A DNA stretch of 64,000 nt from Elgaria multicarinata webbii (GCF_023053635.1 NC_086173.1:143563197-143627196); one strand, 5' to 3'; shown: positions 20,901 to 30,650, numbered from the stretch's first letter. Translations and numbers: made by a program. Notes: generated from the letters alone by a model not told the origin.

Positions 20901-22768
20901 CTCGCCGTGGCCTGATCCGGGTCACCACGCAGAGAGCCCTGCAGCACCCTCAGTTGGCCCGGCCGCAGCCCAGCCTGTCTGCCGCACCGCCGGCCTCCAG
21001 CCCAGCCTGCCCACGCCTCGGCAGTGCCTGCAGCCAGCTGCTGCCCAACCAAACCTTGCTGCGCTGGGGGGACCTGGCGCACACGCTGAGCTTCGCCTGG
21101 GCGCTGCACGTCTACGGCTCCGGCCTGCTCTTCCTGCTCCTGAGCCTGCTGAGCCTGGTCTGCATCGGGGGGTCCTTTGCCCTGCGCGTGCCACACCTCC
21201 CACATGTCATGGTCGCTAGCACCCTGCTGCTGGTCTTCGGGATCCTGCGCGCCACCTTCTTCCTGGCCGACCCCTATGGCTCCCGAGACCGGCTTCCCTC
21301 CCAGGCCGTGCGAGTGCTGTACACGGCGCCCTTCCCGCTCCTGCTGAGCACGTTCGGGGTGCTCCTTCTGCGCCTTCTCCGCCAGGCCCGCCTGCAGGTC
21401 CTGCCTCTGAGGTGGCGGAGCCTGCCGCTGTGGGCCGTGCTGGGCTCCGTGCAGAGCGCCGTCCTCCTGGCGGCCGACTTGTTCTCCCCTCCGCTGCATC
21501 CAGCCGTGCCGGTGGGGCTGCACACGTTCTCCTGCGCCTCCGGCGTTGCCCTCTTGCCAGCCACCATCTTTCTGTACTGGCAGCTGCGGTGCGGCCTCAC
21601 AGCCGAGGGCAGCCCAGAGCCGGGCGTGTGGAGCAGCGTGTGGGTGCTGATGGCGAGCGGTGGGTTGGTGCTGCCCTGCTGCGGGCTGCAGTTCTACGGG
21701 GTGCTGTGGTTGACGGGGCTCCTGGGCCAGGTGGACCTTTTCACCTGGGGCTGGTGGTTTGTGCAGTTCTGGTTCCGGATCGGCGAGCTGATGCTCGCCT
21801 TCGCCCTGCTCTTCCTCGCTTGGCAGGCCCTGTGCCAGCGCTACGGATCCAGGGAACACTCCTGCTGGGCCAAACTCATGCGCTACTTCTGCACCTACCG
21901 CAAAGCTGAGGTGCCGGAGTACCCCAACAACTGTTACGATTGGACGGGCGGCGTCCTGGAGAAAGTGCCCAACAATGACATCAGTAAGAACCTGATCCGA
22001 AATCCCCCCACCAGCGGGCGTCTCTGGGCCCTCAAGGACAGCAATGAATTGCGGGCAGCCGCTGGCCAAGGTCCCAGCCCGTCCCCCGCGCGCCCGGTCT
22101 ACAGCCCCAAGTGCCCCAACGCGGCAGCCGCTGCCATGGGCCGCTCCTACACCAGCATCTGCTTTGAGCGGGATTCAATCCTCTCCCTGGCCGAGCTGGA
22201 GTTCCGGCCGCCCTCACCCATCAACTTGAGCCGCAGCATCGACGAGGCGCTCTTCCGCGAGCACTTGGTGCGCGACTCCATTTTCCTGCGCTCCAGCCTC
22301 CACTTCCCCTCCCGCTTGGCGCGCCAGGACTCCTGCTCTTCGCTGCGCGGAGACTGTTCGACCCTCTCCCACACGGCCCAGCCCCTGCTTGCCCGACCAC
22401 GGCGCAGCAGTGACCCGGACTGCCTGTACAGCTTAGCGCGGGCCAGCTCAATGGGGGAGCTGACCACACAGAGCCGGGGCCTGGGCAGCGAGCCCCCAAC
22501 GGACACCTCCTTCGACAGCTTCTCCCGCACCTCCTTCTCCCGCGCCTCCCTCAAGATCAGCTGGAACCCTTGGCGCCACGGCCTGTCCTCGCCTGAGAGC
22601 CTGCCCCCGGAGGAGCTCCCCTGCCAGGCCCAGCTGCTGCCGGATGGGCTCCCTCCAGCCCCATCCAGCAGCGCCCCAAACTCTGAGCGTGAGGCCCGGA
22701 AGAGTTTCTTGGCCCTCAGCAAGCAGGTGGACTCCCGCAGCCTCTCAAGTGACACCATTGAGTTGTGA
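8687..22768 (+). CDS. PRRT3: PRRT3, proline-rich transmembrane protein 3 (three coding exons)
   Basis: The CDS joins 8687-9953, 11924-12067 and 20826-22768: 3,354 nt, 1,117 residues plus TGA. Both introns are GT-AG and phase 1. I start at ATG 8687, not at the in-frame GTG upstream, because it opens directly onto a signal peptide (hydrophobic WHFLAWSLLLPALHLAF, residues 5-21). Residues ~25-545 form a Pro/Ser/Thr-rich, mucin-like extracellular region with N-glycosylation sequons (NSS, NDT, NQT, NSA/T-type). Residues ~568-806 hold about seven hydrophobic segments. The ~310-residue C-terminal tail is Ser/Arg-rich and cytoplasmic by inference. Human PRRT3 is 981 residues, so this copy is longer, mainly in low-complexity parts. 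The family has no established biochemical function. Convergent placement next to CRELD1 matches human 3p25.3 and supports the name. Confidence 0.93.
10057..10132. repeat. Short perfect-looking hairpin in PRRT3 coding intron 1
   Basis: Arms 10057-10085 and 10104-10132 are inverted copies, 27 of 29 matching, around an 18-nt loop. The size is that of a microRNA precursor, but a small palindromic MITE is the simpler reading. Confidence 0.6.
10521..10816. mobile_element. Palindromic hAT-type MITE (TAGGGTGACC family), full unit, copy 1
   Basis: It starts TAGGGTGACCAAATGGAAAG and ends with the inverse GGTCACCCTA; 296 bp. Flanks 'gggacataatg' and 'gggacatg' look like a target duplication altered by a small indel. 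Outer arms carry 'atctttaac' inverted copies. See 48882-49160 for the copy with a clean 8-bp duplication. Confidence 0.75.
10855..11660. other. Intron 1 DNA, mostly unrecognised, L2-like tail at the end
   Basis: 11585-11655 ('aagccactctggatgttctc ... gtgggatataaat') resembles the 3' tail of an L2-type LINE. The remainder shows no feature. Confidence 0.35.
11924..12067 (+). CDS. PRRT3: PRRT3 coding exon 2
   Basis: 144 nt, a symmetric phase 1-1 exon of 48 codons (GLVVPVDVAEPQ...GTKSPG). The acceptor is 'ttttctctctttcag|g' and the donor 'tctccag|gtgagt'. It continues the Pro/Ser/Thr-rich ectodomain. Skipping it would keep the frame. Confidence 0.88.
12112..12292. mobile_element. TAGGGTGACC-family MITE, right part, copy 2
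   Basis: It holds the inner terminus 'gtatctggtcactctag' and the complete right half ending in 'ggtcacccta'. The left half is missing. It begins 45 bp after coding exon 2. Confidence 0.7.
12295..12385 (+). repeat. CR1/L3-type LINE 3' end
   Basis: It reads 'ttggccactgtgtgaataga' then 'ttggtctgatccagc', matching the last 80 bp of the 58-59 kb LINE. Confidence 0.65.
12805..12995 (+). repeat. Sauria/ACA-type SINE, near full
   Basis: Head 'gtaggtgttaagagtgccag', B box 'gggtttgactcc', body 'agctcactgggcgtccttgg' and 'ttcacagggttgttgtgttg'. Diverged from the better copy at 60047-60265. Confidence 0.75.
13030..13620. other. Intron 2 DNA with AT-rich simple repeats
   Basis: Short (AAT)n at 13065-13080. 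The rest is AT-rich and unrecognised. Confidence 0.4.
13621..13743. mobile_element. TAGGGTGACC-family MITE, short palindrome, copy 3
   Basis: 123 bp, from TAGGGTGACCGTATGG to GGTCACCCTA. Only the outer arms remain, so it is a nearly perfect palindrome with the middle deleted. Confidence 0.75.
13749..13815 (-). repeat. CR1 LINE extreme 3' end, antisense
   Basis: It starts with the reversed terminal repeats 'atagaatcatagaatcatag' and 'gagttggaaggggcctacaa', and stops after about 65 bp. Confidence 0.85.
13900..13970 (+). repeat. L2-type LINE 3' tail scrap
   Basis: 'gctaatgggcagtataaaaa' followed by A-rich 'ataaatacataataataata', as at 52510-52580. Confidence 0.5.
14455..14774. mobile_element. 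TAGGGTGACC-family MITE, composite full unit, copy 4
   Basis: 320 bp. The outer end is TCGGGTGACC (one base off) and the right end GGTCACCCTA. In the middle, 'gctagcgtgaccagatacaa' is an inner terminus, so the unit reads as two half-elements joined back to back. Confidence 0.75.
14959..15117. repeat. Palindromic hAT-type MITE (CAGTGGAGGCTGG family), copy 1
   Basis: The left end 'cagtggaggctggtggctct' and right end 'gggccacagcctccat' are inverted copies. A second copy with an 8-bp duplication is at 46003-46169. Confidence 0.6.
15118..16610. other. Intron 2 DNA, mostly single-copy looking
   Basis: I recognise no interspersed repeat in most of this stretch. 16106-16147 is a (GTGTGG)n tract and 16456-16470 a C run. 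15655-15930 is GC-rich and clean, a candidate conserved non-coding element. Confidence 0.4.
16614..16984 (+). repeat. CR1 LINE 3' end
   Basis: It begins at 'ggcatgtttagcctggagaa' (RT C-terminal codons), holds 'ttccagctggacatcaggaa' and ends in 'ctatcctatgattctt', the CR1 terminal repeat. 5' truncated as usual for CR1, with several changes from the better copies at 24.2 and 44 kb. Confidence 0.9.
17099..17134. repeat. (CA)n microsatellite with CG start
   Basis: 'gcgcgcgcacacacacacac' tract. Confidence 0.9.
17244..17405. repeat. Palindromic MITE-type repeat interrupted by an L2 tail
   Basis: The MITE arms 'ttccccaacctgatgctctc' and 'ggaaggctccaggttgagga' are split at 17299 by about 70 bp of reversed L2-type 3' tail ('tttatttatttattacattt' then 'gaagctctctgggcggttcc'). 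The insertion is therefore younger than the MITE copy. Confidence 0.65.
17406..18602. other. Intron 2 DNA with a (CA)n tract
   Basis: 17927-17970 is (CA)n. 18090-18370 is free of recognised repeats and ends in 'attaattacttaattaatta'; it is a candidate conserved non-coding stretch. 18510-18530 is (AAT)n. Confidence 0.4.
18603..19012 (-). repeat. CR1/L3-type LINE 3' end, antisense, split by a younger CR1
   Basis: The outer pieces 18603-18712 ('ggctggatcagaccaaggct') and 18886-19012 ('gaatttgtctaagccccttt') belong to one antisense LINE. Between them, 18713-18885 is an antisense CR1 3' end starting 'catagaatcatagaatagta'. Confidence 0.75.
18713..18885 (-). repeat. CR1 LINE 3' end, antisense, inserted in a CR1/L3 copy
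   Basis: 'gttggaaggggcctacaaga' to 'acctccctaggtaactggtt', the reverse of the terminal 170 bp of CR1. The target duplication is not clear. Confidence 0.85.
19013..20013. other. Intron 2 DNA; unexplained 400-bp block at 19480-19900
   Basis: 19480-19900 contains two CCAAT motifs (near 19648 and 19719) and an ATGCAAAT octamer at 19763-19770. I cannot assign it to a repeat family. 19310-19470 is AT-rich. Confidence 0.35.
20440..20650 (-). repeat. Probable L2/CR1-type LINE fragment, antisense
   Basis: 'ttccctgggaagagctttcc' and 'gagaaggctctttcctggtg' recall the L2-type segment seen antisense at 43385-43800, but the alignment is weak. It ends 180 bp before coding exon 3. Confidence 0.4.
20826..22768 (+). 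CDS. PRRT3: PRRT3 coding exon 3 (membrane domain and tail)
   Basis: The acceptor is 'ctctttctcctttgcag|a' at 20825/20826, phase 1. It encodes residues 471-1117. Hydrophobic segments include GLLFLLLSLLSLVCIGGSF, VMVASTLLLVFGILRATFF and ELMLAFALLFLAWQAL; I count about seven between residues 568 and 806. The tail holds SYTSICFERDSILSLAELEF and SIDEALFREHLVRDS, dense in Ser and Arg. The exon is strongly GC-rich at third positions, which opens long antisense frames. TGA at 22766-22768. Confidence 0.93.
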
Positions 22769-24145
22769 GACTGGGCATCCTATCTGCGTCCCCACCTCCT
22801 TGGTCATTGGCTGAGTGGAAGGAGCGGGAGAAGAAGACTTCAGTGGAGCTGCTATGTTTCAAAGAGTGGGGCCAGGAGGAGTCCAATCCCCCCCCCCATT
22901 CAAAGCCATGGGGTTTCTTCTGCCCTAATCAGGCCTAGTACCAACCATTCATGCAATGGCTGGGTTTCTCCTCTAGTGTCAACCACATAATACCTAGTAC
23001 CAGCCATCCACACCTGTCAGCCACATACCAAGCACTAGCCAGCCACCTAGTCCACAAAGTTCTGTAGTGCCAGCGACTGGCAGATACCTGGATGCTGTGT
23101 GGGGAGGGCAGGGCTGGGACAATGGTCAAGTCTCTGACCCAAAGAGGCCCAGACTGCAGTTTGCTGTTGCTGGTGCCCATATCGTGCCATGGAACGATGC
23201 ACTTAGAGATGAGGCTGAGAAGGGGGAGGGTGACAGTAGCCAGGGACTGTTCCTGTGATGGGCTCCCAGCACAGCGGTAGCCCCGGAATCGGGAGTGGAG
23301 TGGAACACAGCTCACCGGCCGAGAACATACATTGTGTGCAGAACGTCCCACATTCATTCACTGGCATCTTCCTCTTAAAGGATCTCGGGTTGCAGGGCTG
23401 GGAAAGGATTTCTGACTCTGAGACCTTGTAGAGGGACTGCTGGTCAAAAGCAGGTCATACTGAGCTAGATGGGTGGGTTGTCTCAGCCTGTATAAGGAGG
23501 CCACTTCATAGGAATCTGTATGGCTGTGCATCACAGAGCTGAGGTTTGCGGTTCAAAATCCGTAAGTCCAAAATGCGATGATTCATTCGGATGCCAGAAA
23601 AGTTAATCTTTCATTTACGTTTTCTCAAACAGTCAACGAGTTCTTGGGTCTCATGACTGGAGTGGAAAAGGTGAATCTATGGAACTAACAAAGAAGAACC
23701 TTCCTTCCCAACATGTAGACCTCTGGGTTATGTTTTGATATGCTACAATGTGGGATATTAGCTCATTTCATGACTCTCTGCCCATGCCCTTATATTCTCT
23801 AGTCTTGCTCCCATTCTTGTGTCTTTTTTTAAAAAAAGAAAAGAAACTTAAACTTGCAAGAAATCGCTTGAAAATCAAAACTTGGTCTGGTGTTGTTGGG
23901 AGGGAGGAGAAATGCAACGGCTGCAGGATGGATCTGCACACAGAAGGAAGAAATGCTGCTTTGCCAGATGAGGTCTCCTTCTAATAGCACAAATTGTACT
24001 TGCCGGGGGTCTTATCTGCCCCCTTCTGTGGACGGGGAGAGGAAGGATAGAGCTTGGCTAGACCTGTGGCTGGACACGGGTTACTGTTGAATGTCAAGTG
24101 GTCCGTTTGTGCCAAAAAGAAATAAACCTTTTGTCCGAGGATGTC
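22769..24145 (+). other. PRRT3: PRRT3 3' UTR
   Basis: The first AATAAA downstream of the stop is at 24121-24126, which puts cleavage near 24140-24150. At 23405-23510 'cttgtagagggactgctggt' and 'catactgagctagatgggtg' are the 3' part of a tRNA-derived SINE. A CR1 begins about 20 bp after the expected cleavage site. Confidence 0.6.
24121..24126 (+). terminator. PRRT3: PRRT3 polyadenylation signal AATAAA
   Basis: A canonical hexamer 1.35 kb after the stop codon. Inferred from position only. Confidence 0.6.
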
Positions 24146-24163
24146 ACCCTGGCCTCAGGTCTG

Positions 24164-24848
24164 TTTCTTGGCTCAGCAATACTACAAATAAGAAGGATCT
24201 TGGAATTGTTGTAGATCACAAGCTGAATATGAGCCAACAGTGTGATGTGGATGCAAAAAAAAGAGCAAATGCTATTTTGGGTTGCATTAATAGAAGTATA
24301 GCTTCCAAATCGCACGAGGTATTGTTTCCCCTCTATTCAGCCCTGGTTAGGCCTCATCTTGAGTATTGTATCCAGTTCTGGGCACCACGCTTTAAGAAGG
24401 ATGCATACAAGCAGGTGGGAGTTCGGAGGAGGGCAACGAGGATGATCAGGTGTCTGGAAACATAGCCCTATGAGGAGAGACTGAAAGAACTGGGCATGTT
24501 TAGCCTGGAGAAGAGAAGATTGAGGGGAGACATGATAGCACTCTTCAAATACTTGAAAGGTTGTCACACAGGAGGGCCAGGATCTCTTCTCGATCCTCCC
24601 AGAGTGCAGGACATGGAATAACGGGCTCAAGTTAAAGGAAGCCAGATTCCAGCTGGACATCAGGAAAAACTTCCTGACTGTTAGAGCAGTACGACAATGG
24701 AATCATTTACTTAGGGAGGTTGTGGGCTCTCCCACACTAGAGGCACTCAAGAGGCTATCTGTCAGGGATGCTGTAAGGTGGAGTCCTGCACTGGACTTGA
24801 TGGCCTTATAGGCCCCTTCCAACTCTGCTATTCTATGATTCTATGAGT
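24164..24848 (+). repeat. CR1 LINE 3' end with RT C-terminal region
   Basis: The reading frame gives KKDLGIVVDHKLNMSQQCDV and RPHLEYCIQFWAPRFKKDA, the C-terminal RT region of CR1, and stops at a nonsense codon after about 90 residues. The 3' end is the usual 'ctctgctattctatgattct'. 5' truncated. Confidence 0.93.
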
Positions 24849-25525
24849 CTTCCTCCTGTGAGCTTTAAAGCATGTGCAGTAAACCAGGACATAGATTTAT
24901 GCCCCCCCCCACACACATTTTCAGTCATTCTACCCAGACCCCCCTCCCAAAAGCTTGTTTGAAGCAATCTAGATTCTTCCCTTGTCGCTACTGCAGCTCT
25001 GGCTCTTCAAGGAGGCCTCTGCGGGGCCCATCTTCAACCGAGAATCAGGTGATGGCAGGTAAACATCACATGGCATCAGCGTGTAGGTAGGCTGCATGAA
25101 AATAACCCACCCAAAGGAGGCATGACATGGTGATGCATGCTGCCCTATGCAATTCTAAATTGCAGCTCCAAAGATGCGCCTTGATCATGAGCAAAAGCCC
25201 ATAGCCACAAAATGAGAGTTCATATTAAAAGGAGAATTCTAGTCTGAGTTTGCATCAACAGATATGTAACTTCTGGAATAATAACAAATTCACTTGGGGT
25301 AAGTTCATCCATCACTAACTAGTAGCAATAAATGTATTTATTTTAATTAATAACCTGGCTTTCAGGATAAAATCCTACCGACGGCTCACAAGTTAAACAA
25401 TACATTCATTAAACCCATTATAAAACAATATTAAAAATAAGTGTGATGGAGCCATCCCACAGAGAGGAGGTGGCGACATAAGGGGCAGAAGATAGTCCTA
25501 AACGCATGCCAGGCCATTGCTGTGA
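24849..25525. other. Intergenic, nothing recognised
   Basis: No gene or named repeat. Confidence 0.4.
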
Positions 25526-25527
25526 AC

Positions 25528-25580
25528 CGCCCAGAGAGCTTCGGCTGTTGGGTGGTGTAGAAATGAAATAAATAAATCGT
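25528..25580 (+). repeat. L2-type LINE 3' tail
   Basis: 'aaccgcccagagagcttcgg' then 'gaaatgaaataaataaatcg', as in the fuller copy at 52185-52580. Confidence 0.75.
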
Positions 25581-25590
25581 TTGTCTTTGT

Positions 25591-25593
<3 letters not shown>

Positions 25594-25640
<47 letters not shown>
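25594..25640. repeat. (TA)n microsatellite
   Basis: About 23 uninterrupted TA units. Confidence 0.95.
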
Positions 25641-25642
<2 letters not shown>

Positions 25643-26044
25643 TGTCAAACAAGTATTGATCAGGATTAATTAAATGCTATAACAAGACAGTAAAGATAAG
25701 CTGCAATGGGGATTTTTTATTATTATTAAAAAATAATATTTTTATTATATAATAATAATATCTGGGCTGCTGACAACCATTTTAGAGAGAGCCTCTCAGG
25801 GTGACATGGTCCTGAGAAGCCCTGTAGTAGCAGGGGAGGAAAGATAGGCCACCTCCACTAAGAAATGGGCAACTCTCCTCCTCGGAAGACCACTTGCTTT
25901 CTCTCAGGAGATGCCTAGCAGCTGGCCCAAGACTGCTTGCTACCTGAGGCAAAGGACGAGATGGGGCTCCCTCCCACTCCATGTACAAAAGCAGTTGAGT
26001 CTTCCTTTGACACTAGCTGTGGGACAGCATTGTCCAGTACACCT

Positions 26045-26240
26045 CAAGGCATTCGCGGTAGTATTTGAGGCAATAAGCCTGTGTACACCAGTTGCTGGGG
26101 AACATGGGTGGGAGGGTGCTGTTGCCCCATGTCCTGCTTGTTCATCCCTCGCTGGTGGCTGGTTGGCCACTGTCTGAACAGAGTGCTGGACTAGATGGAG
26201 CCTTGGTCTGATCCAGCAGGGCTCTTCTGATGTCCTTATT
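26045..26240 (+). repeat. CR1/L3-type LINE 3' end
   Basis: 'caccagttgctggggaacat' through 'tggtctgatccagcagggct' and 'cttctgatgtcctta'. Followed directly by a CR1 scrap. Confidence 0.8.
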
Positions 26241-26328
26241 GAAGATGCAGCTGGACAGCCATCTGTCAGGTATGCTTTAAGGTGGAGTGGTGCATTGAGC
26301 AGATGGTTGGATTCGATGGCCTTATAAG
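26241..26328 (+). repeat. CR1 LINE 3' scrap
   Basis: 'gcagctggacagccatctgt' to 'gattcgatggccttataa', cut off where the next element begins. Confidence 0.8.
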
Positions 26329-26830
26329 TAGGGCTGCGCACCGCCTTGGGCCAAATCCCCGAAACCCAAGGTGAGGTGGGCTGATTCGGCCCGCCTCACC
26401 TCGGTTCCAAGCTGGTTCCGGATCAGCCTGAGCCACCCTGAAGCCAATCCGCACTGAAACTTTGGGGTGCCTCGGGCCACTTCGGAGCAGCATTGGGCCG
26501 CTCTCCCTGCTCACCTGCCACCATCACCACCGCCGCAGCATTGCTCCTGCTGCCATTGCTGCCGCCGCCGCCGCCGCATCGGTCTTGCCGCCATTGCCAT
26601 TGCCACCGCCGCATCTGAGAACCAGGCCGCGATTTTAAGATATCACGGGGGCTCTGTTTAGTACCGCTATGGCCACAAACTACAGTGGCCATAGAAGTAC
26701 TAATCAGATCCCCTGCGATATCTTAAAATCGCGACCTGGTTCTCAGATGCAGTGGCAGCGATGGCGGCAGAAGCGATGCTGTGGCAATGACGATGGCGAT
26801 GGTGGCCGGAGCGATGGTGGCCAGACCACA
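26329..26830. mobile_element. Probable non-autonomous hAT-type element with a central hairpin
   Basis: It starts TAGGGCTGCGCACCGCC, similar to the ends of the hAT at 32159-36843. The interior is GC-rich with CCG/GCC triplet runs. Arms around 26606-26648 and 26722-26765 are inverted copies ('gattttaagatatc' against 'gatatcttaaaatc', 'gagaaccagg' against 'cctggttctc'). I see no matching right terminus, so the right limit is approximate. Confidence 0.45.
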
Positions 26831-27265
26831 TGGCCCACATGTCTCCCCCAACACCTTGCATCTGCCGCCTGAGGCAACTGCCTCACTCTGTCTAGTGGCT
26901 AGGCCAGTCCTGGCACTGGGCTTTTCTGTTTGCAGAGTTTCACAAGTCGGTGAAATTTCAGCTCGGAAGTCTCTGTTTCTTATATTTATGTCAGGGGATT
27001 GGGCTGCTGTGGGAGGGAACCTGACAAGAACTACAACCCAAAGACCAGGAATGCAATAAAACGAGGTTCTAGGGTGCTGTGAGCCACTTCTATAGGGAAG
27101 TGGGGTGTGGGATCAAGGCCTCTCGGCAGAGGCGTAAGAAACCTGTTCCAAGCATTTGTTTCCTTTCAGCCCAGAAGCACCATATTGACCAAACTTATTG
27201 GGTGCCCTGAAAAGTATTTCCATAAACTCTCTCTCCTACAAGTCACAATCTGGAACCCTCTGCCA
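26831..27265. other. Intergenic, nothing recognised
   Basis: No gene or named repeat. Confidence 0.4.
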
Positions 27266-27267
27266 AC

Positions 27268-27335
27268 TTTCTTGGGAATAAACCCCATTGAACTCAGTGG
27301 GGATTACTTTTGAGTAAACATACTCATTGCTCTGA
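27268..27335. repeat. Palindromic repeat half (CCATTGAACTCAGTGGGG family)
   Basis: 'ccccattgaactcagtgggg' is itself a short palindrome, followed by 'attacttttgagtaaacata'. One arm of a larger palindromic MITE seems to be present. Confidence 0.5.
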
Positions 27336-28581
27336 CAGCACAGGCAGGAGCAGCAAGTGTGTGTGTGTGTGGGGGAACATATGTTTCATTTTGCAGTTCA
27401 TACCACAACACTTCCATCTGTTTTGAAGCATCCCTTATCTCTATGTCTGGTTCAACAAATCCCAGTATGGACTCATCTAGAAATAGCATCACTCTTATCT
27501 GTCCTGCTATTGGCAACGATTATGAAACCTTCTAAAAGAACAACCCACCCCCACTCACTGCAAAGATAGTGCATAGAACTCGATCAATTCTCACTTCTCA
27601 GTATCCTTGGGGCCTGTCTTTCCCAGTCCAAAATCAGCTTTATCACACCAGCATTATACTGTGCAATCACTGTGAATTGCATGCAAAGGACTCAGAAGTT
27701 TTCCACCTTATAATCTGCTTTGATTGTGAAGTACTCCCATGCATCCTGCCTTAATTGTGCAACAAAGCAAAAGGATTCACCATATTTAGCCCCTACGTTT
27801 TGAGCGTATCTTCCGAGCCGCCGCTGGGGCACAGGAGCAGGATTTTAAAGAAATGCTTACATCTGCGTAAGCTTTAAAGATAAACTAAGCTTGGCACAGT
27901 AATAGATATTAGGGAGAGCTTTAAGCATACCAAATTTGAATTGAATTGGGTCATCCGTTGATTTTTTATGATTTTTTACATCCCCCCCCCTCCCTTAAAC
28001 TCACTTCCTGGTATGCAAAGGATCGCTGTCACCCGACAGCAAAAACAACAACTGTGAAAGCTTAGCGCTACGGGGATAATCCAAGGGAAGCAGGTATGTG
28101 GGATGAAGCTTTCAGTTGGACCTTGAAGGGAGCTTTTAGCAAGGGCGTTTCTTGAGGAAGTGAGTAGCCGTTGCTATGAGAGTGAGGAGCAGTAGTCAGA
28201 CAACTCCTACCATTAGGTTTCTCTGAACGTTTAGCTAATCCCATGCAATTTCTACCCATTTGTTCTAGCCCTGCCCTCTCAAGTAATAAAAAAACAAGCC
28301 TGCTCCATCTCTCACATGACTAGAGAAGTAAAATTTCCAGAAATTTTGAAGCCATGGGGGGGAAAAAGGATTTAAAAACAACAACAACAACACAGAAATG
28401 TTCGGAAAAAATGACATAATGCAATATTAGCACTTTTTACAGATTGAAAGTCACTTTGATACTTTAGGAACATAAAATGTAATTAAGTCCAGGTTGGTTT
28501 GGCATAAAATTACTACATTTGGTATATTAAAATACAGTGTATTCAAACAATTATTACAAACTGAATTTACTTCTTTTAATA

Positions 28582-28628
<47 letters not shown>

Positions 28629-28870
28629 CTTTTTGGTAACAAATGGAGCTACAAGCTCCTGAACTGTTAAGAACACCTGAACTGTCAGGAACCTCTTTGG
28701 TTTTGCCAGTTTATGAGGAGCGGGCAAAAAATAATTAAAATAACAACAGAGGAAACCATCAGCATTAGTAACAAAGACAATTATGTATGTCTCCGCTAGT
28801 CCTCCACAGTGTCAAGCATGCATTAAGCACCCATTCCCATAAAAAGAACTGAGAAAAAGGGGGGGGGGAC
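27336..28870. other. Intergenic, with an (AAT)n tract
   Basis: 28580-28627 is (AAT)n. No gene is seen; the rest is AT-rich and unassigned. Confidence 0.45.
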
Positions 28871-28872
28871 CA

Positions 28873-28938
28873 AGAACCGCCCAGAGAGCTTCGGCTATTG
28901 GGCAGTATAGAAATGAAATAAATAAATAAATAAATAGA
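28873..28938 (+). repeat. L2-type LINE 3' tail
   Basis: 'aaccgcccagagagcttcgg' then '(aaat)n'. Confidence 0.8.
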
Positions 28939-29374
28939 TCCAGTGAATATGCATGAAATTTAATCAGGCTCATTTCCTGAGCTATAGCTATCACTATCCG
29001 TTTCCGTCTCTGCTTCTGTGGCAGTGCCCCCTAGAGGCAGAAATGCATCTTGCTCTTAGCATTTGAGAGTTGGTAGTCTCAATTTGCAGCCTAGGACTTG
29101 CTTGTCCTCGGTTCACAGAAATTGTAATAATCTAATATTGTACATAGTTTTTAGAAATTATTTGGAGAAGTAAATATCTGAACACCTTGTCTTGAACATT
29201 TTATTCATCATGCTAAAATAAAACATCTCATAATCCATTTTTCTTCATCCCCACCCACCCCCAATTTTTTGGAAAACAAACAAAAACCGCTTCAGGGAAA
29301 AACAGAAAAAAAAAAACCATTTTTTTTTTACATCTTTTCCGGGTTTTTTCCAGGCCTCCACATCTCTACACAAG

Positions 29375-29560
29375 ACAGCTCTTCAGATATTTGAAGACAT
29401 TGATCATGTCACCCCTTAATGCTCTCTTCTCTAGACTAAACATGTTCAGTTCTTTCAACTGCTCCTCGTAGGAGTTGGTTTCCAGACCTCTCACCTCCTT
29501 TGGACCTGCTCTTTTTGGTTAACAATATCCTTCTTGTAACATGGCACCCAGAACTGGCCG
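29375..29560 (-). repeat. Older CR1 LINE fragment, antisense
   Basis: 'ttcagatatttgaagacatt' and 'ctagactaaacatgttcagt' are the reverse of the CR1 RT tail (LFSLEKRRL region). 'ggcacccagaactgg' reverses the RPHLEYC..FW stretch. Confidence 0.8.
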
Positions 29561-30534
29561 GAGGACTGCTGATTGTCAGAGTTCTCTGCATTTTTATCCA
29601 AGCCCTCCCTCCAATGAACCCCCTTTCACATTTTACCCAAAACCTGGTGAGGTAGGTTAGGTGGAAGAGCATGGTTGGCCACCCAGTAAGTTTCATGGCT
29701 GAGCCCAATCTAAGATGTCACCAGACTGGCTCCTTGGTGATTGTCAGAATTGCAAGTATGCACAACTCTGACTATGCAAAGTGGGAAGAATGGATTACGA
29801 GGGGAACTGAGGAATTAAAAAGCGGCGAGGATGTGAAAAATGTGGGCGTCACCTGAGGGGTGGGAGCAGGTTTGGGAGACATATTTGACAATTGTTTTTT
29901 CACCAAAAAGTCTCTCCAGGGTTAGGGTGGTGGCAGGACAGTTCTGCTTCTAGTGCTGTAGGGAAGCCATTTGCTCTGTAAGAAAACTGTAGTCCCAAAT
30001 CAAGAGCTCACTCAGATGAGGCCCAAGGAACAGGGACCATGTCAGTCATTTGTATGGGAAATGATAGAAGTTTCCCACTTAACCCAGCTAGGTTCCTCCT
30101 TTACCTGGGCCTATGGATACTGGCTGCCTCTCCTGGGGTGTGCCACCCCCGGCCTGGCCCATCTGCAACCATCAAATAGGACCAAGTGTACTATCAGCCT
30201 TGAAAACATGGCCGTCTATTTCTGCAAGCGGCAGCCACCATGTGGCAGAAAGAACTCAACTGGGAAGGGAGGACTGAGCCAACGGGAACCAGAAGCCATA
30301 AGGCAGGCATCACTGTTAATGTTTAGGAACATGATTATTACTACTACTTAGCAATCATTTTAAAACTTGAAATGCTTCAATGCGCGTTGGCCCCAGTAAT
30401 TCTTAAAACATCAACCCCCAGCCCCACATTGTTGGTGTTTGTGTGGTGGAAGGATGGGTATGAGGCTGAGAAACAGTGGTTTTTCAAATTCCCAGCAAAT
30501 TCATGGGTTGTCAGGGGTGCGGGGGGTCTGAAGG
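29561..30534. other. Intergenic, nothing recognised
   Basis: A 126-codon ORF at 29971-30351 has no recognisable domain and no splice or promoter context. Confidence 0.35.
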
Positions 30535-30650
30535 CACCTGATCCAGCCACCTTGCTGAAGCTAAGCTGGGTAAAATCTGGTCAGTGCCTGGATGGGGGAC
30601 TGCCTGGGAACTACATGTACTCTGATCAGTAGAAAAGGTGGTATTTCAAC
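30535..30650 (+). repeat. 5S rRNA-derived SINE copy
   Basis: 'gctgaagctaagctgggta' (A box of 5S), 'tgcctggatgggggactgcc' (intermediate element and C box) and 'tgggaactacatgtac' follow the 5S gene order. The 5' start is diverged and a short non-5S tail 'aaaaggtggtatttcaacca' follows. It is a retroposed copy, not a 5S gene. Confidence 0.8.

Noticed and set aside
21412-21909. 165-codon + strand ORF within PRRT3 exon 3
   Set aside because: It is the +1 shadow of the membrane-domain frame, caused by high GC at third positions.
20456-22069. 537-codon antisense ORF across PRRT3 exon 3
   Set aside because: It mirrors a strongly GC-rich coding exon whose + strand frame has signal, membrane and tail features. 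The antisense product is a Gln/Pro/Gly-rich string without a domain.
30535-30650. Functional 5S rRNA gene
   Set aside because: The 5' portion is diverged and the 3' end runs into a SINE-like tail; it is a retroposed SINE.
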